Assembly: GCA_023055505.1 (NCBI GenBank)
Contig: JALIRH010000002.1
Location: 2,961,001 to 3,025,000, forward strand
Reading direction: 5' to 3'
Source: Callipepla californica brunnescens
Lineage: Eukaryota; Chordata; Aves; Galliformes; Odontophoridae
DNA: 64,000 nucleotides
Shown here one piece after another: positions 47,431 to 59,466 of this stretch. The notes under the pieces are model-generated. The model ran no database searches. It saw nothing but the letters and a program-made list of their open reading frames with translations, and was not told where the DNA came from. The position numbers were made by a program, and so were the translations under genes. The first letter of the stretch is position 1; every line of letters starts with the position of its first letter.

Positions 47431-48183
47431 CAGAGAGAAGGAATGAGTCAGTTCTTCCCTGATGGGAGATAACTCGTGTCAAACGTACTGACCTGGGAGA
47501 TCTCCATCCCTATGAGTTCTTCATGTTTATGTGGTGTCTAGATTGCATTCAAAAGCAAAAAAAACAACACTTAACTATTAGTGTTTACCATCATGCCTTA
47601 ACCTTTGGGATGAGATCCTGCTATGTGGAGATCCAGCTGTTATGAGTAAGGCATGCTCATGACATGGCCATAGTGTGAAGCTGCTGCTCAGTGACACCAC
47701 TCCCAGCTGTTCTACTTTCCATTAGCTGGGAAGGGTTCTTCCTTGGGATTTAAATCAGCACCTCCTTAGCAGTTTACTTGCTTAATGCATCGCTATTAAT
47801 AACTTCAGTCTAACAGAAGCATAAATGAAGTTATTTTGTTCTTTAAACAGCAGTAAAAGCAAAGAAGTTTAATCAGATATTACCTGCCCAGTTTAAGACA
47901 AAGTGTTTCCCAGTTAAAAACAGCAGCGGCAGTGATTAACATTGTAATCTGATCTAATATTAGTAACAAACAGCCTGTGCCTTTAGTGACTGGATATTAT
48001 ACTGCTCCCTAAAGTCTGTCTCGCATTAAATTCTGGATCCCTCCTGAAAAGATGACTTCCCAGAATTGTTTCCATTAACTTCATGAAAACCATGCTTTTG
48101 TCTTTCTCCCTGTAATATACTGAGGCTGGGGGAATGACACTGCCCCCCAAAATAAAAAGAATGAGGAAATAAGACCAGAGAAC

Positions 48184-48285
48184 CATAGAATGGCTTAGGT
48201 TGGAAGGGATCTGAAGATCATCTTGTTCCAACCCCCCCCTGCCATTGCCTCCCACCAGCTCAGGCTGCACAGGGCTTTGAAATTA
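48184..48285 (-). mobile_element. CR1 LINE 3' end
   Basis: ACCATAGAATGGCTTAGGTTG, GAAGGGATCTGAAGATCATC and TTGTTCCAACCCCCCCCTGC: a reversed terminus, fairly well preserved. Confidence 0.92.
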
Positions 48286-50894
48286 GAGGTTGATTTTTAG
48301 TGTCAGGAGTGTTGTTGCCTGATAACAGTCCCGTAACTGCATTTTTAAAGAAATCCCTAGTAAGTGTGGCTTTCCCCTTCTGATAGGGTTCACGCAGTTC
48401 TGTCTTAAAGCAGTAGCTGAAAATGGTTATTAATATTGAAGTAGGAGAGAAGTCTTAATGGACATTTAGTCAACTGCGTGGTCAGAGCTGCTGCCCTTTT
48501 GAACCGATGGAATTGTGGTTGTTGCATGACATTGTTCAGGAAAGTCAGAGGGTTCTTGATCCAAACTTCTAGGAAGAAGCAGCATGACTTGATCATAGAA
48601 GTGCCCTGCATGCCCTACATACAGTCTCCCTGCTGAGCATCAAGTAGTTGAGTGCATTTGTCCAGTTGGGCCATGAACTTAAGGTTTGTCCTCTCGATGC
48701 TTTCCATGCTCTTGCTGTGACTGAACACTCAAGTCTTGACATGGGCCAGAGGAACTTCCCATGCACAGTCCTGTTACTGTGAGCAGCTGCTAGTGATCAG
48801 CAACGGAGATGCAAAACAACCAGGGAGAAAATAGCTGCCTGTTGGCTAAGGGAGCTGTGTCTGAAATCCTGGGGGACAGCATGAGTGATGGCACTCACAG
48901 CTGAAGATCCTCCTTAGAGGAGGAAGAACCAGGACCTGACAGACGAGGCTGCTGCAAGAGTCTGCTGACAGCTGTTCTCTGTGAGCTGTGAGATCGTGCT
49001 GGCTTGGATTGTGGCTACCCAGCACGCTGCTGCTGGTGCTCCCTATCCCCATTAGTTCTGAACCTAGATCACTTTCACTGTGTGCTTTGCTTCACTGATG
49101 CTTGTGTGGTGGTGCAGGAAGGGGTGGGAGTACAGACGGGGCAAAGAAAAGGAAGAAGAGATCTCTGCTTTTAGAGGAAGTGCTTGTTTATGCTAACTTC
49201 AAGTGATTGAGAAACCTTTGGTGTGAGCAGCATAAGAGGCTGGTAGGGTATTTTCTCTATACCTATGCAAGCAGCAGGCTGTCAGAGCAAACTACCCTTG
49301 CTAGCAGAACGAGCTACTCTAGCATAAGTATAGTTTGCTGTCGGATCTGGAACTATGCAGTGATTTCCTTGGACAAACACCATTTGGCTCTTGAAAAGGC
49401 ACAAGTCCAAACAATGCATCATTTTGCAAGGCAGTCAGATGCTGAAGCAGAACCAGGCTCCTTTTTGCATTTAATCAGAGAAGGAATAATAAGTGATGTT
49501 TTGTCTCCAGCACAGAGGTGGAAGTGTTCAGCCAAATGTTTATTTACTCTGAGGAAAAGCCAGATAGACTCAGATTGCCTTTCTTTCCAATACTAACATT
49601 AAAGCTATGCTTAAATCATTCTAGATAACTTTTAAAGTAACGTGGCCATCTTCTGAAAAAGGACTTGGAAGGGAGGAATGAAGCTTGACAAATAAGTGGA
49701 ATGACTGGGCAACTATAGGCCTGCTAGCAAAAAAAAATTGTAAATGGAACAGCTATAGTGGTACCTATGTCCATGCTGCAGTGATATCCCTAGCAGCTTC
49801 AGAGGAGGCACTGGAATTTTCACCTGGTATCCAGTTGGGCCTGTTTAACTCCATGTACTGACCAAGCTGTATTACTGCTTAACTAAGCTTGTGTGTCATT
49901 GCCTGAGTTGTGCTGCATTGTTACACACTTCAGTTAAAGTCTTCTGCTTTGGCAGTGGCTTGGAATACCTAGTTGCTTGTACAACAGTACATTCCTGTTG
50001 CTTGTAAGCAAGAGATATCTGGAAACATGCATTGAAAATAGTTCAGTTTGGGCCAAATGGCTGTTAACCCCATTTATGCTCTGTTTTGGGATTGATGGCT
50101 GTATTTGCCCATCATCTGATCTCCAGTGTCACAAATGTGAGAATGCAGCTTGTCAGCCTCTGAGTCCTGAACATGCTGGGGAACGTGTTAGAAGTCATTT
50201 GCCTAGTGGCACTGTTGTGTAATTATGTCGCTTGCATGCTTTGTGCATGCTCAAAAAGAGAACCGCTGAATGTTTCGAGCCACGGGTATGACCTATATAA
50301 CTATTCCTCTGGTTTGGAAGCCCAAAAGGAGGCAGTGACGCTTTCCTGTGCTGCTTCAGTGATTCACAGACTTGTGAGCACGACCTGGTTGAGGCACGGG
50401 GTTGTTGTGGTGCTGCCTTGTCAGGCTTGTGGCACGTTGCTCTGTCCTTCATGCCGTTGCGTTACAACTTAGGCCTAGCTGAGGGGTAGTAAAAGTGTTA
50501 ACAGGTAAGATTACAAGAAGTCTGAGCAGCTGTCATACGACTTTGCTTATGGATTATTCCTCAGTGTATGGGCTGCCTGCTTTGTTGAGATGTTAGCTAC
50601 TCCTTAGGTTCTACAGCTGTCGCAATGTGACCAAAGTTCAAGTGAGACATGTGCAATTAGGCTGAAGAAGAGCTAGCGTAGTCACATTCCCTCCTGCTGT
50701 GTGCACTTTAGGAGAGTACATACTTCTGTATTTGCACTTTCCTTCACACCCTGCCTCTGAGCGTTGCCCAGCATTAACCCCTTTCTGAGGCACAAACAGT
50801 TCTGCTTTCTCTTTTCAGTGCTCTTTGGGAGTCCTGAAAATGTCTTCTCACTACTTTCTATGACGTTCTTCAGAAGACAAGGCAGAGTGAGGGG
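48286..50894. other. Unique part of intron 1
   Basis: No gene or repeat recognised. A 129-codon + frame at 49207-49596 has no familiar motif. Confidence 0.5.
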
Positions 50895-50992
50895 AATAAT
50901 TTCTTCTCGTGGTCTGGTGTGGCTCTAGGAGTTGGATTTGATGATCCTGATGAGTCCCTTCCAACTCAGTGTATTCTATTCTATGACTCTCT
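50895..50992 (+). mobile_element. CR1 LINE 3' end
   Basis: GAGTTGGATTTGATGATCCT, GAGTCCCTTCCAACTCAGTG and the terminal octamers TATTCTATTCTATGACTC. Confidence 0.92.
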
Positions 50993-52449
50993 CCATAAGC
51001 ACAGCTTAAATTTATTTTGTATTCTGTCTACGCTGCATGAGTGACAGATAAAATATAAGCCTAATGTATCACTTTCCTTTTGGGAAGGACAATAATACAG
51101 GGGTATTTCATAGGCTGATGCTTTGTGAGGTGAAGCCATTGAGCCTCGTGAGGAAAGGCTTTGCTGTATTGGAAAATCCTTTCAATATTCAGTGCTTCAA
51201 TTTAGTGAAGTGTTATCAACTAAGTTTTGGTGTTACTGGCCTACAGAGTTGCGCTATGTGCGTACATCAAAGCATGTCCTCCTTAGTATTTCAATCCAGC
51301 TCCTTTGTAGATGCCATTCCATTTGTATTTAGTGTTTTCTCACATAAGAGCTTGTGGAATATTTACTTGCAGTGGGTAAATGATTTTGTCTCCCTTTTCC
51401 TGGTAAGGAGGAATGCCACCGTTCAAACTTGCCAATGAGCTTTAAGGAAGAATGTGAATCTGCCTAAAACGAATCTGAACCCACCCTGGGAGGGGCTGGC
51501 AAGGGAGCTGAAGACCTTTCCAGAGGCTGTTGCTCTGAGGTTGATGCAGTAGACACACATTTGGAGTTGGATGAAAGTGCTGCAGGAAGAGCAGCGTAAC
51601 GCTGACCGCCAAGTTGGCATGATGGAGCAGTAATCCTGTTACTTCAGATAAAACCTGTCCGTTCTGCCTCCTGTTATTGCACTTGAATACTGCAGCTACT
51701 TTTTTTTGATACGTTTAACATACGCTGTTCTTTTTTGTGTCAGTTACAGCTTCAAAGCTCATCTCCATCTGGCATCCATTATTCCTGTCTTTTAAAGTGC
51801 TGATCAGTCCCCATCATCTTCCACTTCAGGCGTGGCTTCATCAGTCACTTCTCCATAGCCGTGCTCAGATGCCGAACTTCACCTCTTTTTTTTCTGCTGT
51901 CTCTTTCCCCTTTGCTATGAGAAATGCTTCCATCCTGCTTGTGTATTCAGCCTGCCCCATTCTCCGTGCCTCATTCTGCTGTCCTGCAACTGCCTACTGA
52001 GGTATGGGGGGGAAATGGAGTCAGATCCCACGCTGCAGTGACATGAGGAGAAACCAAGCATGAGAAAAAGCAACAGTCTTAAAAGTCATCCAGTGCATGT
52101 GTGATCCGTGACCCTTAGCCTGCAATACCACGCGTGTGTGCTGAGTGATTGCTGAGCAGGAAAACCTGATGTGTGAACTTATGGAATTCTACTGAATGCA
52201 GTTTTGCCTCAGTCTGCCAGCAATTAAGTGTTTTATTGGTGTAATTAAAATAATTGCTTCTACTCTGTGACCTGTGCTCTGTTGGGTTTTCTAACCTGAA
52301 ACTTCTGTTAGAAGCACTTGCCTTCTGTTGGTCTTCTCCCCTTTTGTACTTCCTATTGATGTTAAGCTGAAAGAGCTAGTCAAGGAGTGAGCTGAAACCT
52401 CAAATACTGAAGTAAGGTTAAGAGAATCCCAACCCTTCCTGGTGCAACT

Positions 52450-52722
52450 TCAACACTGTGCTGGAAGGTGGAAAGAGGGAATGGCTCTAAGGCCAGGCGA
52501 GCTTCAGATGGCTATTGGGAGGTTTCCTTTTTCAGAAGGAGCAGTGGGGTGTTGGAGCAGGCTGCCCCAGGGTGTGGTGGAGTCACCATCCTTAGAGGCT
52601 TCCAAGCAAAGGATGAATGTGGCACTGAGGACGCCATGGTTAGTGGACATGGTGGGGATGGGTTGATGGCTGGACTGGATGATCTTGGTGGGTTTTTCTG
52701 ACCTTAATGATTCTTATCTATG
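52450..52722 (+). mobile_element. CR1 LINE 3' fragment
   Basis: GGAGCAGGCTGCCCCAGGG, TGTGGTGGAGTCACCATCC, GGCTGGACTGGATGATCTTG and TTTTCTGACCTTAATGATTC: about 270 bp of forward CR1 3' UTR. Short open frames here are repeat-derived. Confidence 0.92.
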
Positions 52723-54471
52723 AAATGATCTCTACTATGTGCAGAATTTCTCCAGTCCAAGCTGATGGGCAGGAAATGCTTTATAGAACCAAGGAGCTTT
52801 TGAAGAACTTGACCAATGACTTTTCTGTGCCTTGATTTAGTAACCTTGAGCAGTGCATCTCAGCTCCTCCTTTTAATACAGAACGAAGAAGTGCTTTCTT
52901 GAGACCTTCTTGTCCTGAACTGTTTATTGCTTATGGGTTACAACACTTGAAAATTAAATCTTGGCTTGTAACGCGTGTTCAGTAAGTTAACTTCTCTCAT
53001 GTGATCTGAGTAGGTCAGAAGGAAATTCTAGGATTACGTTGTTATTGAGGTGATTATAGCTGAGAACGTAAGTAATCTGGGGAAGCTTGGGAGGAGAAAG
53101 AGATACTGTTGTCTGGAAGAACAAATTACATACACAAAATCCTCTGGGGATACAGCTCTGAGGTGGGCATCAGCACTTCAGATGCTCTCATGCTGCACTT
53201 CTAGTAGGGCAGTGTGTAGAGTTGTGCAGAAATGAGTTGATGTTCTCTCTTTCTTCAGTCTCAGTTTTGCGTTCTTTGCCTAATGGTCTGTTTGTTTGTT
53301 TTTTTACCAGAGCATTCAAAGATTTGTTAGCTGGTTGGAGTATATTTCAGTACATTATGTGCAGTAGTATATTTTTGTATCATAGGGCTGCCTTTCATAG
53401 GGTATGAGGGTTTGCTGAGGTCTCGTGTGCAGGAAGTGAAGATGGGTGTGTGAACCGTGGATCTGTCTTCATTGAAAGTATAAACACTTATTAAATACCA
53501 ATCTTCCGCATTATATTCTTAATGGCTTCTCGTGTTTCCTCAGGGAGCATCTTCATTACAAGATGGTCTGAATTTACACAGTGATACACTTCTCCGTCCA
53601 TACGTGCAGTTGACTTGCTAGTATTATTAATTTCAAGGGAGCTCTGGGATCTTAGGTGTGAGATAGCTGGCAGCTTCTGAAAGGCTGAGCTCAAATCTGT
53701 GTGGCTAGTGAGTGAGTGGCTACGTGTGAATCATCTTCCTGGCAGAGCAGTCATCTTCCTGGCATAGTGCTGGAGTATCCTATGCTGATTCTGAAATGGA
53801 ACCCACCTTAATTTCCCAGTTTGTTAGCCTTGTGCTGGGTGTTCTGAGGCTCTCAGGCTGTATGTGTTATATAATTATGCATGTGTACTGGTATATTCTT
53901 GTGTGGCTACACGTAGGACCACGCAGGAGTGCAGTTAGGCATCATTCAAACACGAAGAACAATGGCATTTCAATGGAAAGTCCAGGGGTAGGAGGGACTG
54001 TGGAATGAAATACCCAACACGAGGCAGGGACAATGGAAAGCGTGAAGCAGGAAACAGGGTATATGGTTCAAGGGGGGGCACAATATCCTGGGAAAATACT
54101 ATTGAAATTTTTAAATGCCTGCTTCTTGTTGCAGATTAATCAGCCACTCGATGGGGATTAACAGTGGAGCACCTCTTTGTGTCGCCTTTCCACCTCTGTG
54201 TAGCAAGAATAACAACTTCAGCACTTCTTCAATAATAATTATGAAACTGGTATTAACTGAATGGCAATTATGGATTTTTAACTCTAACTCGCAGTAAACC
54301 AGCAAGCCATATGTTGAAATTCCTACCAAATAGCTTTCTGTTCTTTATGTCTCATATCTACTCAAGAAGTTGCAAGATACCTGTTTGTACAAGAGGAATA
54401 TAAGCATTACTTGCCTGAGGAACAGAAGGCGAAAGAGAAGACACCGTAACTTGTTTGTGGAGTTATGGTAG

Positions 54472-54510
54472 TATTATTTATATAGATATAACATATATAT
54501 TTTTATGGTA
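54472..54510 (+). other. SLC45A4: 5' UTR part of the SLC45A4 coding exon; acceptor unresolved
   Basis: The sequence just before the start codons is very AT-rich (repeated TATA/ATAT from 54473 to 54500) and has no good polypyrimidine tract. The nearest AG that could be a 3' splice site ends at 54485 (TTTATATAG). Alternatives are AGs at 54471 (ATGGTAG), 54426 (GAGGAACAG) and 54395. An in-frame TAG at 54469-54471 means no N-terminal extension can be read through here without splicing. The acceptor is therefore a guess from position, not from a strong motif. Confidence 0.4.
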
Positions 54511-54748
54511 ATGAAAATGGCTCCCCAGAATGCTGACTCGGAATCTATGCAAGTTCAAGATCTACCTGTGGCACAGCTTCAGAAACCAGAAAGCAAGGAG
54601 AATGAAAGCAGAGAGGAGACCATCAGTGAAGGATCCATAGACCGGATACCGATACGCCTGTGGGTGATGCATGGTGCAGTAATGTTTGGCAGGGAGTTTT
54701 GTTACGCCATGGAGACAGCTTTGGTAACTCCTGTATTGTTACAAATTG
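54511..54748 (+). CDS. SLC45A4: SLC45A4, first coding exon (N-terminus and TM1)
   Basis: The exon encodes 79 residues plus the first base of a Gly codon. Residues 1-46 are a polar, acidic, presumably cytosolic tail opening [16 protein letters not shown], followed by [12 protein letters not shown]. Residues 51-79 form TM1 ([20 protein letters not shown], then a LVTPVLLQI end). From memory, the opening, the [12 protein letters not shown] block and TM1 match vertebrate SLC45A4 closely. SLC45 proteins are 12-TM, proton-coupled carriers related to plant sucrose transporters; SLC45A4 has been linked to sugar and, more recently, polyamine transport. The exon ends ATT G|GTAAGT, a consensus phase-1 donor at 54749. 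Three in-frame ATGs lie at 54505, 54511 and 54517, after an in-frame TAG at 54469. I chose 54511 because it gives the mammalian start; 54517 has the best Kozak context (A at -3, G at +4). The other exons are outside the window. Identity is near certain; the exact start is not. Confidence 0.93.
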
Positions 54749-56774
54749 GTAAGTAGGTCTTCATTTTTTTCTTGGTAATCAGTTCTTCATACAGAAAGAG
54801 GTGTGATCCAGTAGCTACAAATGAGAATAAAAAGTTTTGTTTGCCGTGCCACGGGTCCTGTATGTGACTGTGTTTAAGTGGGGTGGATTTCTGTCTGCAT
54901 TTGCCTTGTTTGAATGTAGTTAAACACTTAACCTGATTTGAATTCACATCTAGAACTCTTTATTGAAAGGTGGGTATCCTCAAAACTAGCAACGTCAGAT
55001 TACAAAAGATTTCAGTGAAGCTGTGTTTGATTTATGGAGAAATGCCTCAGGTTATAGTCCTTCAGAATAACTACTTACATAATTTTGCTTTTTCAAGTTC
55101 CAATGAAGTGGTGTATTTCTTTTAAACTGCTAGGGAGTCTTGTTTTATCTGGTTAATGTATGTAGTTTGTGATTAAACAAACAAATACTAATAAAACATG
55201 ACACAAATGGCTTGAGAGAAAGGGGAACTGGGATGATGTGAAATCTTGTGGTGAGTACTATGGTTAGATTGCCAATAAACTGTTTCCAGCATTAATAATC
55301 CCTTATCAAATCCAGAAAATCATGTTCTCTATCAGATATCAGGAGGTATTACATGCAGGTGAATGGAAGCTCTGCACTGAGCATGCCTCTGTGAATAAGT
55401 CTGTGATGATTACATTGCACAGGAGTACATACAGTGTATGCCTACTGTTACTGTTTGCTTTGGCTTATATGTGCAGTTGTTCCTTCACCACACTCACTTG
55501 TAAGCAATGAGGGGCACCTGACCAAGGCTCTGAGATGTTCCTTTTATTTGGTACAGTGAAGTATATATGAGGTTGTGTACAATCCTTCCTGTGGTCGTCT
55601 TGCAGTTAGAAATGTATTTTCATGTGAAATTACCAGTGGGTTTGTTTTAGATCAGCAGGTGAGTCAATAACCAACGCAGACACAGCCATTAAGAGATTCT
55701 GGGGGTTGCTCCTCCAAGATATCCTGGAAACTTTTGTTCTTGGAGCTCATGTGCCCTCTTTTGATCTCACGGTGACAGTCTGAATAGATTGTATGTTTCC
55801 TGAGCAGAGGCTTTCTGACTGACCTGACTTGGTGAACAAAACATGTGTTATTTTTGTCTAAGAATGCTCATCGTGTCTGTAAGTTTGAGATTTTTGGTTC
55901 TAAATATGTGCAAATTCAGAGTCCTAATCTACTTCAGCTGTATTAGGAGCTTCAATTCAATTACTGTCAGCCATGCACACCCAGCATTTGTGTCATGCTT
56001 TGTGTGGAGATGACCCCCAGTTCTGTAAGTGACCTATGCTTTTTTGCTTGCTTTCTTGTTTGTGCTGGCTCTTGGATGTTTAAAATATACGTCTGGCTAA
56101 GTTGACTTCACCTTACCAATGATTAAGGTCAGACAGTATAAACAAACCATCCTCTTAATTACTGATCACTCCACTAGCTCACACTTCTTTTGTGAGCTCT
56201 TCTACCAAATCTGTTTCCTCCAGATAATTGAAAAAAATATCTCTTCCCTTCCTTCCCTAACCCCAGTGATCAAAATAACATTGGGATCTGGGGGAAGGGG
56301 AAGGAAGAATAGAGCTCTCATTTGCAGAAAAGCTGGCAAAATGACAAAAGACTGCAGGGATGCAGTGATGATGTTCAGTGCTGTGTGGAGATGAAATGGA
56401 GGTTGCTGCTTACAGATGTTTGTGTTTTGGCTACCCTGGTTCACGTTCCCCTTTGACAGAGGGATAAATAACACAGAGTGCACCAAAGGGTTAAGTTATT
56501 CACGGGTGACTGACATGGCCTGTTTTGTAATTACCTCTTACATGGTTCTGTTTACTTTTATCAACCTCAACATCTGTCTGCCTCAGTGTGAGCTGTGTTT
56601 ATTCCTCATTTTGGGGGGCTGTCTGTAGCTGTGTCAGCGCTGCAGTATTCCCCCCCTCTGCTTTGTGATTTGGTGAAAGCAACATTCAGTTTTCGGTGTG
56701 AGATTGATTTGACTTGAGAAACTTTCTGAGAAGTGACAGATGGAGGAATGCAGTGACTCAACCAGCAAACCTCA

Positions 56775-56985
56775 CACATTAAAGTTGGAGAAGACCACAA
56801 AGCCCATCTAGGCCAACCACCAGCCCATCACCCACTGCCCCTGTACCTCAGTGCCATTTCTTCATGTTTCTTGCGCACCTCCACGGACGGTGACTCCACC
56901 ACCTCCTTGAGGAGCCTGTTCTGAAAGGAAATTCTTCCTGATATCCAATGCAGTTCTTCCAAGTTGTGCTCTTGCAGGCCTGTTG
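56775..56985 (-). mobile_element. CR1 LINE 3' fragment
   Basis: TTAAAGTTGGAGAAGACCAC, CACTGCCCCTGTACCTCAGT, CTCCACCACCTCCTTGAGGA and ATTCTTCCTGATATCCAATG in reversed CR1 order. This is the only repeat recognised in the second intron. Confidence 0.9.
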
Positions 56986-59451
56986 TTGTGTGAGCCAAAC
57001 TTCAGCAGCTAAAGGAGGTGTCCCTTGGGTTGTCCCTTTCCAATTGGGTGTTTGGGTTGTCAGCGTTCTGGGTTTGTAACAGAAGAGCTAAAGGCAGCAG
57101 TGGGAGCAGTTTGAGTCAGAGGATGCTGTAAATCAGAAAGGTCTGGAAGTCCCTGAATGCTGTACGCCCACCAAAATGCCTTCTGATTTGTGATTGTAAT
57201 CCTTGTCTTTATTGCTGTGTTTAGATTGATGTTACGTTGCCTTCTCAGAAGTGCAGCTACAACTTGTTAACAGCTTTGCCATAAAGGGGTTTTAGTAGCT
57301 TAGCAACAAGAGCAAGCCAAATACATATCACAATTTATTCTTTGACTTCTTACTCTCTACAGCATAGGAATTCAAAGTTAAGAAGATAACTTGCTTAGAG
57401 TACTTCAGAGGACATAAATATGCCAAATAGGAGAACTAGCAAGCTGACTCCAGATGAAGCTGTATTAGTTGGCACTTGTGTAAGTTTTGACCTCTAGAAA
57501 TCTTCATTAACCTTTATTTGGAGGCCCATTCAATCAGCATTTCCTCCCACCCACTGTGAGAACTGTGTGAGAAAGTATAATGTCAGATCCTTCAGCACTC
57601 TGGGTATGAGCGTTCGTGTCCCTTGAAGGGTCTGGAGAAGCTGGATGATTTCATGTTCCTACTTAGGATGCTCTCTAGATTAACACTGACTTATCCCAAC
57701 CGTTGGTTGCTTCCTCTGTCTCATCTCAACTGTTATAATTTATATATGAGCATGAGGAAACCTTTGTCTTCTGAAACATCTGGTACGTAATGCTGCTTAT
57801 CAGCAAGAGGAGTTAAAATCCTGCTATTGTTTATAAATGGCGGTGTGTTTTCTTCCATCATTAATCTTGGCTTCGAAGGATTAAGTCTCTGAACCTCCTT
57901 TCAGTTCATGGAGAAACTGGGGCGCCAAGTCATTTTGGAAATGATTTTATGAAGTCATTTGTGTGAATGAAGGTGAGGGGGAACTAATGACTGATGTGGT
58001 TTGAACCTGGAGAAATGTAGCTCATTAAAGAAACTCATGTGATGATGTCAGGATGCAGAAGGTGAGGGGTGTGACTTTTTCATTAAGGCTGCAGGACTCA
58101 AATTCTGTGGCTTGTGGTGTCTTCTGCTTTCAGGAGAAATTCCCATGTGACAAATGAGTGGTGGGAGCTGCAGACACAAAGCTTCGTGTTTCGTATTTAA
58201 TATGATGAAAGCTTCGCCAGACCTTTCCTGTTGCTTCAAAGGCTCTTCCCAATGCTAGCATTACTCTATAAATAGTTAATAGGCAGAGAAATGACTGTCA
58301 GCACCAGAACTGTTCCTCATTCCCCTGCATCAATTATTAAATACATTACATGAGCACGTTTAGAAAGCGTGCACTTATAGAAGGAAAAGCATGAGCAGTT
58401 TGTGTCCTGCTTACCTTTACAGCGTCATTGGAGTTTACTGTAAAAAGTGTTTCATGGCTGTGTTTTAACCTTAGTATGCATACCTTCCTGTGCATCAAAT
58501 GGGTGAGATTATAGAGACAGTGACCTGAGTGTATCAGGTCTGATAGGCAAGAATTGCTTTTTTTTAATGTATTTCATATTGGTGTGCATGTCTGTGATGG
58601 CATTACTTTGTTATGCTGGGAGATTTAATGGGCTCTTGTAATGAATGTTAGCTGATAAAACCCCAGACTCTCAACATTCAATGCTTTAAGCTTAACCAAA
58701 TAACACAAAGGAGCAGTATTCCTGGAAGCTGAGTATTGCAGTGCTAGTTAATAGGTGCTGATACAGAGAAAGGCTGAGCCCAGCAGAGTACAAGTAGCTC
58801 ATTTCACTTGGAAAAGAAATTATGTCATTATGTGCTCCCAAAGTGACAGAAGGCTGTTATTACTGCTGTCTCAAAAATGGGATAGCTGTTTTGAGGCTTG
58901 AGCTGTCAGTTCTTGGCTACATTTTTCTTCCCAGCTATTGTGACTAATTGCGTTATCTTGCACTGAAAAATTCTTACAGCCTAAAGCTTAACACTGTGCT
59001 TTCAGGGTCTTGGAATGTGAATGTAGTTCATGTGAATTTGCCAGTATGGAAAAAAGTGTGTTCAAGCAGTAATAGAAATTGCTGATCCTGAGAAATCTCA
59101 GCATGGTCACTGAGAAGTCATCACCCTAAAAAGATTTAATGTTATGAGGCGAACTTCTCTTATGAAGCAGTCAGTTGAAATTCAGTGTTGGTACCTGTCT
59201 GAGAAGAATGCACGTGGGTAAAGAGGAGATCATGGGGATAGAGTTAGGAACCAAGCATGAAATGTAAATGATAAGTTGGCCTTTGGGTATGCTTCTTCAA
59301 AGGATTTAAAGTATCATTCATTTGGTGGGGAAGGGGATGGTCTTCCATGCTAAGCCTGAGATCAAACACAGTCTCAAAACCTTAAAGATCTGGTGGGGGA
59401 GATGGAAGCAGCAGGATGGATGAGCTTTCAGAGGCTGCCTGTAGTTCAAGC

Positions 59452-59466
59452 AAAAAAAAAAAAAAA
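59452..59466. repeat. A15 tract
   Basis: Homopolymer A in the second intron; no attached element recognised. Confidence 0.9.

Larger units (their letters stand above)
29690..54484 (+). other. SLC45A4: Putative SLC45A4 intron 1 (about 24.8 kb)
   Basis: The interval runs from the exon 1 donor to the best-guess acceptor before the first coding exon. It holds a purine-rich degenerate minisatellite at its 5' end, several CR1 fragments on both strands and otherwise unique sequence. No exon with convincing coding character was seen inside it. Alternative first exons cannot be excluded without RNA data. Confidence 0.5.
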
